Of a stretch of 64,000 nt of DNA, positions 9,166-19,292 are shown piece by piece. Position 1 is the first letter of the stretch, and each line of letters opens with the position of its first letter. Under the pieces are notes generated by a model that worked only from the letters and a program-made list of their open reading frames with translations, was not told the origin of the DNA and did no database searches. The position numbers and the translations under genes are program-made. Source of the stretch: Pollutimonas nitritireducens (lineage in GTDB: Bacteria; Pseudomonadota; Gammaproteobacteria; Burkholderiales; Burkholderiaceae_B). The DNA is taken from NCBI RefSeq assembly GCF_002849615.1, contig NZ_PDNV01000003.1, positions 248,001 to 312,000 on the forward strand. Reading direction: 5' to 3'.

Positions 9166-9807
9166 CTATTTATTAGGTTGGGGCGTGACGCGCAAATAGG
9201 GGCGTACTTCTTTATACCCTTTGGGGAACTTCTCTTTCAGTACGGCTTCATCCTTCAGCGAAGGCACAATGATGACATCGTCGCCGTCCTGCCAATTTAC
9301 CGGTGTAGCCACGCTATGACTGTCTGTCAGTTGCAAGGAATCGATCACACGAAGGATCTCATTGAAATTGCGCCCCGTACTGGCCGGATAGGTTAAGGTC
9401 AAGCGAACTTTCTTGGCAGGATCGATGATGAATACCGAACGCACTGTCGCCGTCGTGCTGGCATTCGGATGAATCATGTCATAGAGAGTTGATACTTTAC
9501 GGTCCGCATCCGCAAGGATGGGGAAGTCTACCTTGGTGTTCTGCGTGTCATTAATATCTTCAATCCACTTCTTGTGTGACTCGGCATCGTCTACGGATAC
9601 GGCAAGCACCTTGACGTTGCGCTTGGTGAACTCACCGGACACGATGGCCGTGTAGCCGAGTTCTGTCGTGCAAACTGGCGTGAAGTCGGCGGGGTGGGAA
9701 AACAGCACGCCCCAACTGTTGCCTAGATACTCGTGAAAATGAATTTTTCCGATGGAAGAATCCTGTTCGAAATCGGGGGCGGTATCGCCCAGACGCAAAG
9801 TTGACAT
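9166..9807 (-). CDS. 1-Cys peroxiredoxin (Prx6 type)
   Basis: The 213-residue thiol peroxidase reduces H2O2 and organic peroxides. The active-site motif PVCTTE places the peroxidatic Cys at residue 46. No other Cys is present in the whole protein, so it must use an external thiol for recycling, as Prx6-type enzymes do. The length and the long C-terminal domain (VNWQDGDDVIIVPSL near 168-182) fit this subgroup. It is a single-gene unit with its own terminator. Confidence 0.95.
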   Translation of the reverse strand: MSTLRLGDTAPDFEQDSSIGKIHFHEYLGNSWGVLFSHPADFTPVCTTELGYTAIVSGEFTKRNVKVLAVSVDDAESHKKWIEDINDTQNTKVDFPILADADRKVSTLYDMIHPNASTTATVRSVFIIDPAKKVRLTLTYPASTGRNFNEILRVIDSLQLTDSHSVATPVNWQDGDDVIIVPSLKDEAVLKEKFPKGYKEVRPYLRVTPQPNK

Positions 9808-9900
9808 ATTGGCTCTCTTGGTCGTAGAACAAAAGGAAAGGGTATGCCATATATTGTGTCAGCATAAGAACCCTAAAGGAAACAAGCCATAGCTATATAC

Positions 9901-11724
9901 TTATTTCCCGCCGGCCTCATTGGCATACCGACTGGCAACTATCCCTTCCAGGACGCTCACCGACAACGATTCCACCCGCGGAAGGATGTGTGCCGCATAG
10001 AAGACACTGGTGGCGAGCTTAGTGGTGTAGAATGCCGCCGCTTCATCTGCATGGGCTTTTTGGCTGCAAACCAGCGCCGCGCGTGCCAGTTGCCAACCAG
10101 CATGGACCGTGCCCGCCAACATCAGGTAAGGGACACTGCCCAGAAAAACGGCGCGAAGGGACGATTGCGCATTGGCCAAAATAAACGAGGTCGCCTTGTC
10201 GTACGCCTCTATGCCGGCGCCCAGGCGCCGCGCTATCAGGTCCAACCCGTCTGCATCGCGGCCTGCCTTGTCGGACTCTTGTTGCAGCTGTACGACCAAC
10301 GCCCGCATCTCCGCGGAAAGAACCTTTGCAACGGCGCCGCCGTCGCGCAATATTTTGCGCCCCACAAAGTCATTCGCCTGGATTGCCGTCGTTCCTTCAT
10401 AAATGGGCAAGATTCTGGCATCACGATAATACTGGGCGGCTCCCGTCTCTTCGATAAAGCCCATCCCGCCGTGGACTTGAACGCCCAAAGAGGTTACCTC
10501 GAGGGAAGATTCAGTCGAAAAGCCTTTGACCACTGGCACCAGATACTCGTACACAGCCTTGCTGCGCGCCCTGGCTGCGGGGTCGGTATGACGGCGCGCG
10601 GTGTCGCACGCCGCCGCAGCCACGTAAGCCAAGGCGCGGCCACCCTCAGTCAGCGCCCTCATGTTCAACAGCATGCGCTGCACATCCGGATGATTCGAAA
10701 TGGCGACAGGGCCCGCCGACCCTTCGAGTGCCTGGCCTTGAACCCGCTCGTGCGCGTAGGCCACCGCATGCTGCAAAGCTCGTTCGGATACGGCAATGCC
10801 CTGGATTCCAACTGCATATCGCGCCGCGTTCATCATGATGAACATGTACTCAAGTCCGCGATTTTCCTCGCCGACGAGGTAGCCGACAGCCCCTTCCCCG
10901 ACGTCGCCCTTGCCAGAGCCGTACAGCAGGACGGCCGTCGGACTTCCGTGTATGCCCAGCTTATGCTCCAGCGATGCACACCATACATCGTTGCGCGGCC
11001 CGAGCGTGCCGTCTTCGCCGACCAAAAACTTGGGCACAATGAACAGTGAAATCCCTTTCACGCCTCTGGGCGCATCTGGCGTACGGGCCAGTACCAGGTG
11101 CACGATATTCTCGGCCATATCGTGTTCACCGTAAGTGATGAAGATTTTCTGGCCGGACAAGCGGTAGCTTCCATCGCCCTGCTTCACCGCCCTCGTGGCA
11201 ACCTGGGCCAGATCCGAACCGGCCTGGGGCTCGGTGAGATTCATCGTTCCGGTCCAACGCCCTTCGAGCATGGGAGGGATGAAACGCGACTGCTGATCGT
11301 GTGTGCCCACCGCCGTCAAGGCTTCGATGACGCCATCGGTAAGCAAGGGGCATAAAGAGAACGCCAGGTTGGCTGCGTTCATGTTTTCACTGACCGCAGC
11401 GCCGATAAGTTTCGGTAAACCCTGCCCGCCCCATTCCTGCTCATGCTGAAGCCCTTGCCAGCCCCCCGCGGCAAATTCGGAGAACGCCTTTTTGAAACCC
11501 GGAGATGTGCTGACCGACCCGTCGGACCATTTCGCCGGAGATGTGTCACCGGACTGATTCAGCGGCGCAATCGCCTGCTCTACAAACTTGGCGTTCTCAT
11601 CGAGCACGGCGTCGACCAGATCGGACGACACGTCTTCGAATCCGGGCAATGCCAGGACATTTTCAAGATCGGCCAGTTCGTTCAACACGAAACGGATATC
11701 TTCGGTAGGGGCTCGGTAGCTCAT
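9901..11724 (-). CDS. Acyl-CoA dehydrogenase, long form (DmdC-like)
   Basis: The 607-residue FAD enzyme introduces a double bond into an acyl-CoA and passes electrons to ETF. It has the N-terminal, middle (TEPQAGSDLAQV near 160) and C-terminal dehydrogenase domains (GGMGFIEETGAAQYYRD; IYEGTTAIQANDF), plus an extra C-terminal helical domain typical of the 600-residue subfamily. Members include DmdC-type methylmercaptopropionyl-CoA dehydrogenases; the substrate cannot be told from sequence. The start at MSYRAPTEDI has GGAGA 6 bases upstream. It lies downstream of etfBA, separated by a terminator. Confidence 0.92.
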   Translation of the reverse strand: MSYRAPTEDIRFVLNELADLENVLALPGFEDVSSDLVDAVLDENAKFVEQAIAPLNQSGDTSPAKWSDGSVSTSPGFKKAFSEFAAGGWQGLQHEQEWGGQGLPKLIGAAVSENMNAANLAFSLCPLLTDGVIEALTAVGTHDQQSRFIPPMLEGRWTGTMNLTEPQAGSDLAQVATRAVKQGDGSYRLSGQKIFITYGEHDMAENIVHLVLARTPDAPRGVKGISLFIVPKFLVGEDGTLGPRNDVWCASLEHKLGIHGSPTAVLLYGSGKGDVGEGAVGYLVGEENRGLEYMFIMMNAARYAVGIQGIAVSERALQHAVAYAHERVQGQALEGSAGPVAISNHPDVQRMLLNMRALTEGGRALAYVAAAACDTARRHTDPAARARSKAVYEYLVPVVKGFSTESSLEVTSLGVQVHGGMGFIEETGAAQYYRDARILPIYEGTTAIQANDFVGRKILRDGGAVAKVLSAEMRALVVQLQQESDKAGRDADGLDLIARRLGAGIEAYDKATSFILANAQSSLRAVFLGSVPYLMLAGTVHAGWQLARAALVCSQKAHADEAAAFYTTKLATSVFYAAHILPRVESLSVSVLEGIVASRYANEAGGK

Positions 11725-11750
11725 TATTTCTCCATGGTTGAATTGCCGTA

Positions 11751-11786
11751 AAAACGGGCCTGAGACTTGCGCCACAGGCCCGTTTT
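11751..11786 (-). terminator. Intrinsic terminator after etfBA
   Basis: AAAACGGGCCTG (11751-11762) pairs perfectly with CAGGCCCGTTTT (11775-11786). The minus-strand side ends in a T-run. It is 28 bases past the etfA stop and just upstream of the acyl-CoA dehydrogenase. Confidence 0.88.
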
Positions 11787-11814
11787 GTTACTTGCTACAG
11801 ACGAACCGGTATGA

Positions 11815-12744
11815 CTACAGCGCCTGGACCAGTTCTGGTACGGCCTGGAACAGGTCTGCCACCAGGCCATAGTCGGCCACGCCGAATATCGGAGCCTCGG
11901 CGTCTTTGTTGATGGCCACGATGACCTTGGAGTCTTTCATGCCGGCCAGATGCTGGATGGCCCCCGAAATACCTACCGCGACATACAGCTCAGGCGCAAC
12001 GATCTTGCCGGTTTGGCCGACCTGCCAATCGTTGGGCGCGTAACCGGCGTCCACGGCGGCGCGCGATGCGCCCAGTGCGGCACCGAGCTTGTCGGCCAGC
12101 GGATCGAGGATCTTGAAATTCTCGGCGCTACCCAGGCCCCGGCCTCCGGACACCACCACTTTCGCGCCGGCCAGTTCAGGCCGATCGCTGGCCGCCACTT
12201 CGCGGCCCGCGAACGACGACAAGCCGGAATCGGCCACCACCGTTACGGACTCCACGGCTGCGCTTGCACCTTCAGCGGCCACGCCATCGAACGCCGTGGT
12301 GCGCACGGTGATGACCTTGACGGCATCGGCCGACTGCACGGTGGCGATGGCATTGCCAGCATAGATGGGACGCGTGAACGTATCTGCGGCTTCCACGGAA
12401 ATAATATCGGAGATCTGGGCGACATCGAGTTTGGCCGCCACGCGCGGCGCTACGTTCTTGCCTGCTGCGGTCGCTGGAAACAGGATATGGCTATAGCCCT
12501 CGGCAATCGACAAGACCTGGGCCGCGACGTTTTCAGCCAGGCCTTCGGCCAGTGCCGGACCGTCGGCCACCAATACCTTGCTTACGCCAGCCGCTTTCGC
12601 TGCCTGGTCGGCCACCGCTTGCGCACCGTTGCCGGCCACCAATACATGTACGTCGTCGCCCAGTTTCAATGCTGCGGCAATGGTGTTCAGCGTGGCACCT
12701 TTCAGGTGCGAATTATCGTGTTCTGCAATTACTAGAATCGTCAT
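11815..12744 (-). CDS. etfA: Electron transfer flavoprotein alpha subunit
   Basis: The 309-residue subunit binds FAD and shuttles electrons from acyl-CoA dehydrogenases to ETF:quinone oxidoreductase. The C-terminal FAD domain is clear: [12 protein letters not shown] near 199, [20 protein letters not shown] near 224-243, and [14 protein letters not shown] near 256. It abuts the etfB stop with no gap. The dehydrogenase gene downstream fits a shared fatty or aromatic acid oxidation role. Confidence 0.97.
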   Translation of the reverse strand: MTILVIAEHDNSHLKGATLNTIAAALKLGDDVHVLVAGNGAQAVADQAAKAAGVSKVLVADGPALAEGLAENVAAQVLSIAEGYSHILFPATAAGKNVAPRVAAKLDVAQISDIISVEAADTFTRPIYAGNAIATVQSADAVKVITVRTTAFDGVAAEGASAAVESVTVVADSGLSSFAGREVAASDRPELAGAKVVVSGGRGLGSAENFKILDPLADKLGAALGASRAAVDAGYAPNDWQVGQTGKIVAPELYVAVGISGAIQHLAGMKDSKVIVAINKDAEAPIFGVADYGLVADLFQAVPELVQAL

Positions 12745-13494
12745 TTAAACCACCTTCGCTTCATTCTTCAGTTTGTCCACCAGCGTCGCCACATCGGGCA
12801 CCATGATCCCGGCCGAACGTGCGGGCGGCTCGGAAACCTTGAGTGTCTTCAGACGCGGGGCAACGTCCACCCCGAGTTCTTCAGGCGTGATCACGTCGAG
12901 CGTCTTTTTCTTTGCCTTCATGATATTGGGCAGCGTGACATAGCGCGGCTCGTTCAGGCGCAAGTCGGTCGTGATGATGGCCGGCAGCTTGAGCGTCAGG
13001 GTTTCGAGCCCGCCGTCTACTTCACGCGTGACCGACACGGAATCGCCCGAGACCTCGACTTTGCTGGCGAACGTGGCCTGTGGCCAATCCAGCAAGGCGG
13101 CCAGCATCTGGCCGGTTTGGTTGGAATCGTCGTCGATCGCCTGTTTGCCCAGTATGACCAACTGAGGCTGCTCTTTGTCTACCAGAGCCTTGAGCAATTT
13201 GGCAACCGCCAAAGGCTGCAATTCGACGTCGGTCTGGATCAGTGCCGCGCGATCGGCGCCGATGGCCATGGCGGTGCGTAAGGTTTCCTGGGATTGGGCG
13301 ACGCCGCAAGTAACGGCAACCACTTCAGTGGCGATGCCTTTTTCCTTGAGCCGCGTAGCCTCCTCGACAGCGATTTCGTCAAATGGATTCATCGACATTT
13401 TGACGTTGGCGATGTCCACGCCACTTTGATCGGATTTGACGCGTACTTTGACGTTGTAATCAACCACACGCTTGACAGGTACCAATACCTTCAT
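12745..13494 (-). CDS. etfB: Electron transfer flavoprotein beta subunit
   Basis: The 249-residue subunit binds AMP and forms the ETF heterodimer. Family features are the start [20 protein letters not shown], the motif [19 protein letters not shown] near 36-54, and the recognition-loop region [21 protein letters not shown] near 180-200. A GGAGA site lies 8 bases ahead of the ATG. It is first in the etfBA unit. Confidence 0.97.
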   Translation of the reverse strand: MKVLVPVKRVVDYNVKVRVKSDQSGVDIANVKMSMNPFDEIAVEEATRLKEKGIATEVVAVTCGVAQSQETLRTAMAIGADRAALIQTDVELQPLAVAKLLKALVDKEQPQLVILGKQAIDDDSNQTGQMLAALLDWPQATFASKVEVSGDSVSVTREVDGGLETLTLKLPAIITTDLRLNEPRYVTLPNIMKAKKKTLDVITPEELGVDVAPRLKTLKVSEPPARSAGIMVPDVATLVDKLKNEAKVV

Positions 13495-13616
13495 CGAGCA
13501 TTCTCCAAGAATTGAAAAAAAATCGTGCCACCCAACTCGGCAAGCGGACTGTCGAACCAGTCGCCCGTTGGCCCCAACCTGCCCGCTAGGAAATAATTCA
13601 AGTAAATTTTCTTATT

Positions 13617-14540
13617 CTACAACGTTGCGAGTACCTTGATATGGGCTACCGCGCTGCGTCCCAGGGCCGACAAGTTGTAGCCGCCTTCCAGAAAGCTGAC
13701 AATCCGACCTTGCGCAGATCGCTTGGCCAATATCACTATTTGCTCTGTGATCCAGGCATAGTCGGATTCCACCAGGCTCAACTGCCCCATGTCGTCCTCC
13801 CGATGGCCATCGAACCCGGCAGAGATGAATATAAACTCCGGGTTGAAGGCGTCAAGCCTGGGCATCCATATGTCGCTGACCAGTTGGCGAAGGTCATCGG
13901 CTTGGGTGTAAGCCTGAACCGGTATGTTTACCATGTTTTCGGCCGGATCTTCCTGGCGTATATTGGGAAAAAACGGATGCTGGAAAAAACTGCACATCAG
14001 AACACGGGGATCTCCGGAGAACATTTCCTCGGTACCGTTGCCGTGATGCACGTCAAAGTCGATGATCGCAACACGCTCGAGCCCGTACCTTTCTACTGCG
14101 TATGCCGCCGCAATGGCGATGTTATTGAAAAAACAGAAACCCATGGCCACGCCAGGTCGCGCATGATGACCAGGCGGACGTACCGAGCAAAATGCAGTCT
14201 GCGACTTTTTTTCCATGATGGCGTCGACCGCAGCGATGCCTGAGCCGGCAGCCGCCATCGCTGCTTCCAGCGTATGCGGATTCATCAGAGTGTCTGGATC
14301 GATGGCCAGATATCCTTCGGCTGGCAGGCTGGCGCGCAGCTGGGCAAGGTATTCGAACGTATGAACGCGCAATATGTCGGCGTCGCGCGCAAGAGGAGCT
14401 TGCTCTTCGGTCAACAATGACATCACCCCGCTGGCCAGCAACTGGTCGTTGATGGCATCGAGCCTTTGGGGGCATTCCGGATGCCAATTTCCCATTTCAT
14501 GCAAGCGGCACGCGGGATGAGTAATATATAGAGTCTCCAT
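13617..14540 (-). CDS. Histone-deacetylase-like amidohydrolase (HdaH/AcuC superfamily)
   Basis: The 307-residue zinc hydrolase has the class I/II deacetylase motifs: RPPGHHA near 127 (His pair), DFDVHHGNGTEE near 164-175 (zinc Asp and His), and ISAGFDGHREDD near 243-254. Bacterial members deacetylate acetyl-lysine, acetylpolyamines or small amides; the substrate here is unknown. The start METLYITHP matches the family; a longer frame upstream would read through mltB antisense. Only 10 bases separate its start from mltB on the other strand, and no Shine-Dalgarno motif is visible. Confidence 0.9.
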   Translation of the reverse strand: METLYITHPACRLHEMGNWHPECPQRLDAINDQLLASGVMSLLTEEQAPLARDADILRVHTFEYLAQLRASLPAEGYLAIDPDTLMNPHTLEAAMAAAGSGIAAVDAIMEKKSQTAFCSVRPPGHHARPGVAMGFCFFNNIAIAAAYAVERYGLERVAIIDFDVHHGNGTEEMFSGDPRVLMCSFFQHPFFPNIRQEDPAENMVNIPVQAYTQADDLRQLVSDIWMPRLDAFNPEFIFISAGFDGHREDDMGQLSLVESDYAWITEQIVILAKRSAQGRIVSFLEGGYNLSALGRSAVAHIKVLATL

Positions 14541-14550
14541 AAGGAAGATT

Positions 14551-15798
14551 ATGTTCAAACCTGCTCGTATTTTGCAAGCTACTTCTATTTTCCTGTTGAT
14601 GGCTGGTTGCGGCACCACGCAAACCGCAGCGCTTGCACCAGGCCAGTTGCCCACCGCCACCTCAACACCTGTACAGCTTGCAACGGTTACGCCTGGCCAG
14701 TCCCCTGCCGCGCCTGCTGGTACCGACGTATCGATCAAGGCGGGTTCATCCACGCCGGGCGCTGGCGGCTTCCTGCGACCGGACGGAGAACTGACGCCAG
14801 ACATCCAGGCGTATGCGCGCGAAGTGTCCAGCGTACGACACGTGCCGTTGACGCATGTCATCGATCTTCTCAAGACAGCCCAATACAACGCCACAGCATC
14901 CCGATTGATGACACCCGGCAAAACCCGCATACGCCGCAGCTGGGTTACCTACCGCAATCGTTTTGTCGAGCCGGTGCGCATCAATCGCGGGGTCGAGTTC
15001 TGGGCGGAACACAAAACGACGCTCGATCGAACGGCACGGGAATACGGCGTACCTCCCTCGATCATCGTCGCCATTATTGGCGTGGAAACCGTTTATGGTC
15101 GAAATACGGGCAATTTTAGGGTCCTCGATGCGCTGGCCACCCTGGGGTTCCGCTACCCGGACAGCAGCCGTCCGGAACGCAGCCAGCTGTTCCGCGACCA
15201 GCTGGCCGACCTGATTCAATTGGACTACGAGAAGAAGCTCGACGCCCGCAACGTCGAGGGCTCGTTTGCGGGCGCAATGGGTTTGCCGCAGTTCATGCCT
15301 GGAAGCCTGATGCGGTATGCCGCGGACGGGAATGGGGACGGCCGTATCGACCTGCTATACAGCGTCGACGATGCCATCGTTTCGGTCGCGCGATTCCTGA
15401 GAATGCACGGCTGGCAACCCGGACTGCCCGTCTTCGCACCGCTGGTTCTACCCGAGGATCCACAAAAGCTGGTGGTGGGAGGGCTCTACCCCACGACAGA
15501 CTGGGCGACATTACAGACTCAAGGTGCAAAAGTCAGGCCAACCGTCGGCAATCCTATGACAAATGAAACGCTGGTCGCCAGCGCCTCGCCGACAGATGTA
15601 CCGCTGTCGGGATGGAAGAGCCACAAGCTTGGTGTTGTCGATCTGCTCGACGAACCGCGAAACACGGCGGAATACCGTGCCGGCACACCGAATTTTTTCG
15701 CAATCACGCATTACAACCGTAGTTATTTCTATGCAACATCGGTTGCCGATCTGGCACAAGCCCTGGCGGACCGCGTGGGATATGGCTACCCGAACTAA
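14551..15798 (+). CDS. mltB: Membrane-bound lytic murein transglycosylase B
   Basis: The 415-residue lipoprotein cleaves peptidoglycan glycan strands to 1,6-anhydromuropeptides at the outer membrane. The signal peptide ends in the lipobox LMAGC (Cys20), followed by a Pro/Thr-rich linker to about residue 75. The GH103-type catalytic domain contains IVAIIGVETVYGRNTGNF with the catalytic Glu, then AGAMGLPQFMPGSL. The AAGGAAG ribosome binding site lies in the 10-base gap to the divergent deacetylase gene. Confidence 0.94.
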   Translation: MFKPARILQATSIFLLMAGCGTTQTAALAPGQLPTATSTPVQLATVTPGQSPAAPAGTDVSIKAGSSTPGAGGFLRPDGELTPDIQAYAREVSSVRHVPLTHVIDLLKTAQYNATASRLMTPGKTRIRRSWVTYRNRFVEPVRINRGVEFWAEHKTTLDRTAREYGVPPSIIVAIIGVETVYGRNTGNFRVLDALATLGFRYPDSSRPERSQLFRDQLADLIQLDYEKKLDARNVEGSFAGAMGLPQFMPGSLMRYAADGNGDGRIDLLYSVDDAIVSVARFLRMHGWQPGLPVFAPLVLPEDPQKLVVGGLYPTTDWATLQTQGAKVRPTVGNPMTNETLVASASPTDVPLSGWKSHKLGVVDLLDEPRNTAEYRAGTPNFFAITHYNRSYFYATSVADLAQALADRVGYGYPN

Positions 15799-15804
15799 GG
15801 ACTG

Positions 15805-16710
15805 TTAATTGAACACGCCTGTGGACAAATACCGGTCGCCCCGATCGCAGACGATGAACACGATCGTGGAGTTGCGTACTCGGCCGGCGACCCGCATGGC
15901 GGCCACTAGGGCACCGGCCGAAGAGATACCACCGAAAATCCCTTCTTCGGCAGCCAGGCGGCGCGCCATGTCTTCAGCCTCTGCCTGGCCTATTGCTTCA
16001 AAGGCGTCGACCTGTTCAGGCTTGTAGATAGAAGGCTGATAGGCCTCGGGCCACTTGCGTATGCCCGGAATTTGAGCGCCTTCGGCCGGCTGGGCGCCAA
16101 CGATCTGGATCTGCGGATTTTGTGAACGCAAATATGCCGCAACGCCCATTATCGTACCGGTGGTTCCCATGGCGCTGACAAAGTGGCTTATGCGTCCATC
16201 GGTTTGCTGCCACAACTCTGGGCCGGTGGTCTCGAAATGGGCTGCGGGATTATCGGCATTGGCGAATTGGTCCAGCACCTTGCCCTTGCCTTCGGCCTGC
16301 ATGGTATTGGCAAGGTCGCGCGCGTATTCCATACCGCCCTGGTTGGCGGGCGTCAGGATGAATTGGGCACCGTATGCGGCCATGGCGGCGCGCCGCTCGA
16401 CCGACAGATTGTCGGGCATGATCAGGATCATTTTATAGCCGCGGATCGCTGCCATCATGGCCAGGGCAATACCCGTATTGCCGCTGGTAGCCTCGATAAG
16501 CGTATCGCCCGGCTTGATATCGCCGCGCTCTTCAGCCTTGCGGATCATGGCGCTGGCAGCGCGGTCCTTGACCGAGCCCGCCGGATTGTTTCCTTCGAGC
16601 TTTGCCAGAATCACGTTGCCGCGCTGCTCGCCAGCCTCGCCAGGAATGCGTTGCAAGCGAACCAGAGGTGTCACGCCTATGGTGTCTTCAATTGTGGAAT
16701 ACGATTTCAT
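15805..16710 (-). CDS. cysM: Cysteine synthase B
   Basis: The 301-residue PLP enzyme makes cysteine from O-acetylserine and sulfide or thiosulfate. The PLP lysine is in NPAGSVKDRAA near 41-51, with the phosphate loop SGNTGIALA near 70 and GTTGTIMG near 175. The shorter length and the C-terminal sequence FIVCDRGDRYLSTGVF fit CysM rather than CysK. It is convergent with mltB, 6 bases apart. Confidence 0.95.
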   Translation of the reverse strand: MKSYSTIEDTIGVTPLVRLQRIPGEAGEQRGNVILAKLEGNNPAGSVKDRAASAMIRKAEERGDIKPGDTLIEATSGNTGIALAMMAAIRGYKMILIMPDNLSVERRAAMAAYGAQFILTPANQGGMEYARDLANTMQAEGKGKVLDQFANADNPAAHFETTGPELWQQTDGRISHFVSAMGTTGTIMGVAAYLRSQNPQIQIVGAQPAEGAQIPGIRKWPEAYQPSIYKPEQVDAFEAIGQAEAEDMARRLAAEEGIFGGISSAGALVAAMRVAGRVRNSTIVFIVCDRGDRYLSTGVFN

Positions 16711-16764
16711 GCTCGAAATAATACACCGATCATGGATGTCATTGGATAAAAGCCGGTGCCGTGT

Positions 16765-17268
16765 TCATTTTTTTGGTGGCCCGCTTTGCGGCACGACTGG
16801 TGCATTTGCGCCCAGCGTCAGCCCCGCGGCTTTCAAGGAGGCTGCCTTCTTGGGCCCTATGCCCTTGATGCGGTCGGAAAGGTCTTCGAAGGATTCGTAA
16901 CGACCGCCGCGCCTGCGTTCATCGATGATGGTTTGCGCGGTCCGCGGACCAATGCCACGCACGCTTTCGAGTTGCTGCTGCGTCGCGTTATTGACGTCAA
17001 TGGCGAAGGCCAGTCCGGGCACGACGGAACCTGCGAGAAATCCGGCACGCGCCAGCAAGTGGCCGGTTGCAGCTGGCAATACGCCTGTAGCGGGAAGCCC
17101 CAGACCGGTGGCAAGGCTCATTGCACCCAGGGTCAATCCCACCAATGAGCGCCGTTTTGCGTGACGAGCGCCCGCAGCCGGCGGGACCCCAAGCGCAACT
17201 GCTCCTGGCAGGTCAGCCTGCATAGGCGCCAGCGGCCGTGCCACCGTGGATTCAGTAAAGGGATTCAT
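16765..17268 (-). CDS. ComEA-like helix-hairpin-helix DNA-binding protein
   Basis: The 167-residue protein has a hydrophobic segment at about 44-62 and a second at about 72-90, then a C-terminal double helix-hairpin-helix domain (DVNNATQQQLESVRGIGPRT near 90-109 and FEDLSDRIKGIGPKKAASL). ComEA proteins bind incoming DNA at the membrane during transformation. No other competence gene is near. The ATG at 17268 (MNPFTEST) was chosen because GGAGA lies 6 bases upstream; an ATG four codons earlier overlaps that site. Confidence 0.8.
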   Translation of the reverse strand: MNPFTESTVARPLAPMQADLPGAVALGVPPAAGARHAKRRSLVGLTLGAMSLATGLGLPATGVLPAATGHLLARAGFLAGSVVPGLAFAIDVNNATQQQLESVRGIGPRTAQTIIDERRRGGRYESFEDLSDRIKGIGPKKAASLKAAGLTLGANAPVVPQSGPPKK

Positions 17269-17379
17269 TGCAGTCTCCAAAATATGAACAGGACTTCAAT
17301 GATCCCTGCATTACGCCCCTAACTACAGTCATCCAGCGGCATATAGTCCATGCGTAAAGCTACCCTGCACGCTGACGTA

Positions 17380-18366
17380 CTACGTGGCCACCAGCGTGTT
17401 CACATACGCGGCGACGCCCGTCTGCACATCGTTGAATGGCTTATCGTAGCCCGCAGCGCGAAGCTGGGTCAGATCAGCCTGCGTATGGCTTTGGTAGCGT
17501 CCCTTGAGATCGTCCGGGAATGGGATATACCGCAGCAGGCCCTGCGATACAAGATTTTCCAGCGTCAATTCGGGCAGACCGCCATAGGTACGCATGGTAT
17601 TGACGACCGTTCGCGCGACATCATTGAATGGCTGCGCGCGGCCAGTACCACAATTGAACACACCGGATTTTTCCGGATGGTCGAGAAAAAACAGGTTCAC
17701 GTCCACCACGTCGTCCACGAAGATGAAGTCGCGGGATTGGCCGCCATCGCCATACCCGTCCCAGCCCCCGAACAGGCGCACATGTCCCTCTGCCTTGAAC
17801 TGGTTCATGTTGTGAAACGCCACGGAAGCCATGCGCCCTTTGTGCTGCTCTTGCGGTCCGTAAACGTTGAAATAGCGCAGACCCACGACCGGAGCCGTCA
17901 GTGACGCCAAGCGGCGACGCAGGACCTGGTCAAACAGAAATTTGGAATAGCCGTAGACATTCAGCGGCGATTCGTATTGAATTTCTTCGGCATACACAGG
18001 CCCCGCACCGTAGACCGCCGCCGACGACGCATATAACATCGGAATCTTGTTTACCTGGCAGTACTCAAACAGTTCAAGCGTGACACGATAATTATTATCG
18101 AGCATGTAACGACCATTGCGTTCGGTCGTGTCGGAACATGCCCCCTGGTGCAGTACGGCTTCAACCTTGCCCAACTCTCCTTGCGCAACGCGCCTGCGGA
18201 ATTCGTCCTTGTGCATGTAGTCGGAAATCTGACCTTTGACCAGATTGACGAATTTGTCGCCTTCAGTCAGGTCGTCGACCACAAGAATGTCGGTATACCC
18301 GCGGCGATTCAGACCTCGGACGAGGTTGCTTCCTATAAAGCCGGCGCCTCCGGTTACTACTATCAT
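17380..18366 (-). CDS. hldD: ADP-L-glycero-D-manno-heptose-6-epimerase
   Basis: The 328-residue SDR enzyme converts ADP-D-glycero-D-manno-heptose to the L form for the LPS inner core. It shows the NADP-binding motif GGAGFIGSN near residue 6, [10 protein letters not shown] with the Tyr-Lys pair near 140, and [20 protein letters not shown]. The start ATG overlaps the rfaE1 stop (ATGA), indicating translational coupling. It is last in the lapA-lapB-rfaE1-hldD run. Confidence 0.97.
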   Translation of the reverse strand: MIVVTGGAGFIGSNLVRGLNRRGYTDILVVDDLTEGDKFVNLVKGQISDYMHKDEFRRRVAQGELGKVEAVLHQGACSDTTERNGRYMLDNNYRVTLELFEYCQVNKIPMLYASSAAVYGAGPVYAEEIQYESPLNVYGYSKFLFDQVLRRRLASLTAPVVGLRYFNVYGPQEQHKGRMASVAFHNMNQFKAEGHVRLFGGWDGYGDGGQSRDFIFVDDVVDVNLFFLDHPEKSGVFNCGTGRAQPFNDVARTVVNTMRTYGGLPELTLENLVSQGLLRYIPFPDDLKGRYQSHTQADLTQLRAAGYDKPFNDVQTGVAAYVNTLVAT

Positions 18367-19292
18367 GCTAATTCCTCCGGGGTAACGGTTGACGTTCCCA
18401 ACTTGCCCACGACGACACCACCGGCCCGATTCGCCCACAGGACGGCATCAAACCAGGGAAGTCCTGTGGCCCGGGTAACGGCCAGCGTGGCCAATACCGT
18501 ATCGCCGGCGCCAGAAACATCGAAGACCTCATGCGCATACGCATCGGTATGCTGACGTCCACGGTCGGTGAACAGGGTCATTCCCTGTTCAGAGCGCGTC
18601 ACCAGCAAGGCTTCAAGATTCAACTCGGCCCTGAGCTTCTGGGCCCTATCCTCGAGTTCCTGTTCAGAGTGCCAACGGCCGACGGCTTCCTGCATCTCGG
18701 CGCGATTCGGCGTGATCATGGTGGCGCCGCTATAACGCTGGTACAGGTGTCCTTTGGGATCGACGAGCACAGGAATATCGGCTTCGCGAGCCATATGTAT
18801 CAGCGACCCGACCTGCGACAATGCGCCTTTGGCGTAATCGGACAAAACCAGGATATCGTGCTGCCCTATGAGCTCGCGTGCCCGGGCATCGAAGTCGGCA
18901 ACACCCTGTATGCCCGGCGAGTCTTCGAAATCGACCCGAAGCAATTGCTGCTGGCGGCCCAATACACGCATTTTAAGGGTTGTCGGCGCCTGCGGATCGA
19001 CGACCAGGCAGGGGCGAATGCCGGCGTCGTGCACCAGCGCCTGCACTTTTTCGCCTGCCTCGTCATTGCCGACCAGGCCCAGTAAAGTGGCCTGCGCACC
19101 CAGTGCCACGATATTGCGCGCGACATTGGCGGCGCCACCGAGACGGTCTTCGCGCCTGGCAACGCGCACAACCGGCACCGGCGCTTCAGGTGAAATACGC
19201 TCGACCTCGCCGAACCAATAGCGATCCAACATGACATCGCCCGCCACGAGGATTTTTACACGGCGTGCCGCCTGTACTGGAAAAGGCGTCAT
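18363..19292 (-). CDS. rfaE1: D-glycero-beta-D-manno-heptose-7-phosphate kinase
   Basis: The 309-residue PfkB-family kinase phosphorylates heptose-7-phosphate at C1. Only the kinase half of HldE is present; there is no cytidylyltransferase domain, so a separate rfaE2 must lie elsewhere. Motifs are [11 protein letters not shown] near 17, [12 protein letters not shown] near 48, and the catalytic [14 protein letters not shown] near 257. A GGAGGAAA site precedes the ATG, inside the lapB end. It overlaps lapB and hldD by 4 bases each. Confidence 0.95.
   Translation of the reverse strand: MTPFPVQAARRVKILVAGDVMLDRYWFGEVERISPEAPVPVVRVARREDRLGGAANVARNIVALGAQATLLGLVGNDEAGEKVQALVHDAGIRPCLVVDPQAPTTLKMRVLGRQQQLLRVDFEDSPGIQGVADFDARARELIGQHDILVLSDYAKGALSQVGSLIHMAREADIPVLVDPKGHLYQRYSGATMITPNRAEMQEAVGRWHSEQELEDRAQKLRAELNLEALLVTRSEQGMTLFTDRGRQHTDAYAHEVFDVSGAGDTVLATLAVTRATGLPWFDAVLWANRAGGVVVGKLGTSTVTPEELA

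Noticed and set aside
14541-14930. 130-codon N-terminal extension of the deacetylase-like gene
   Set aside because: The extension is antisense to mltB and the family N-terminus begins at the ATG at 14540.
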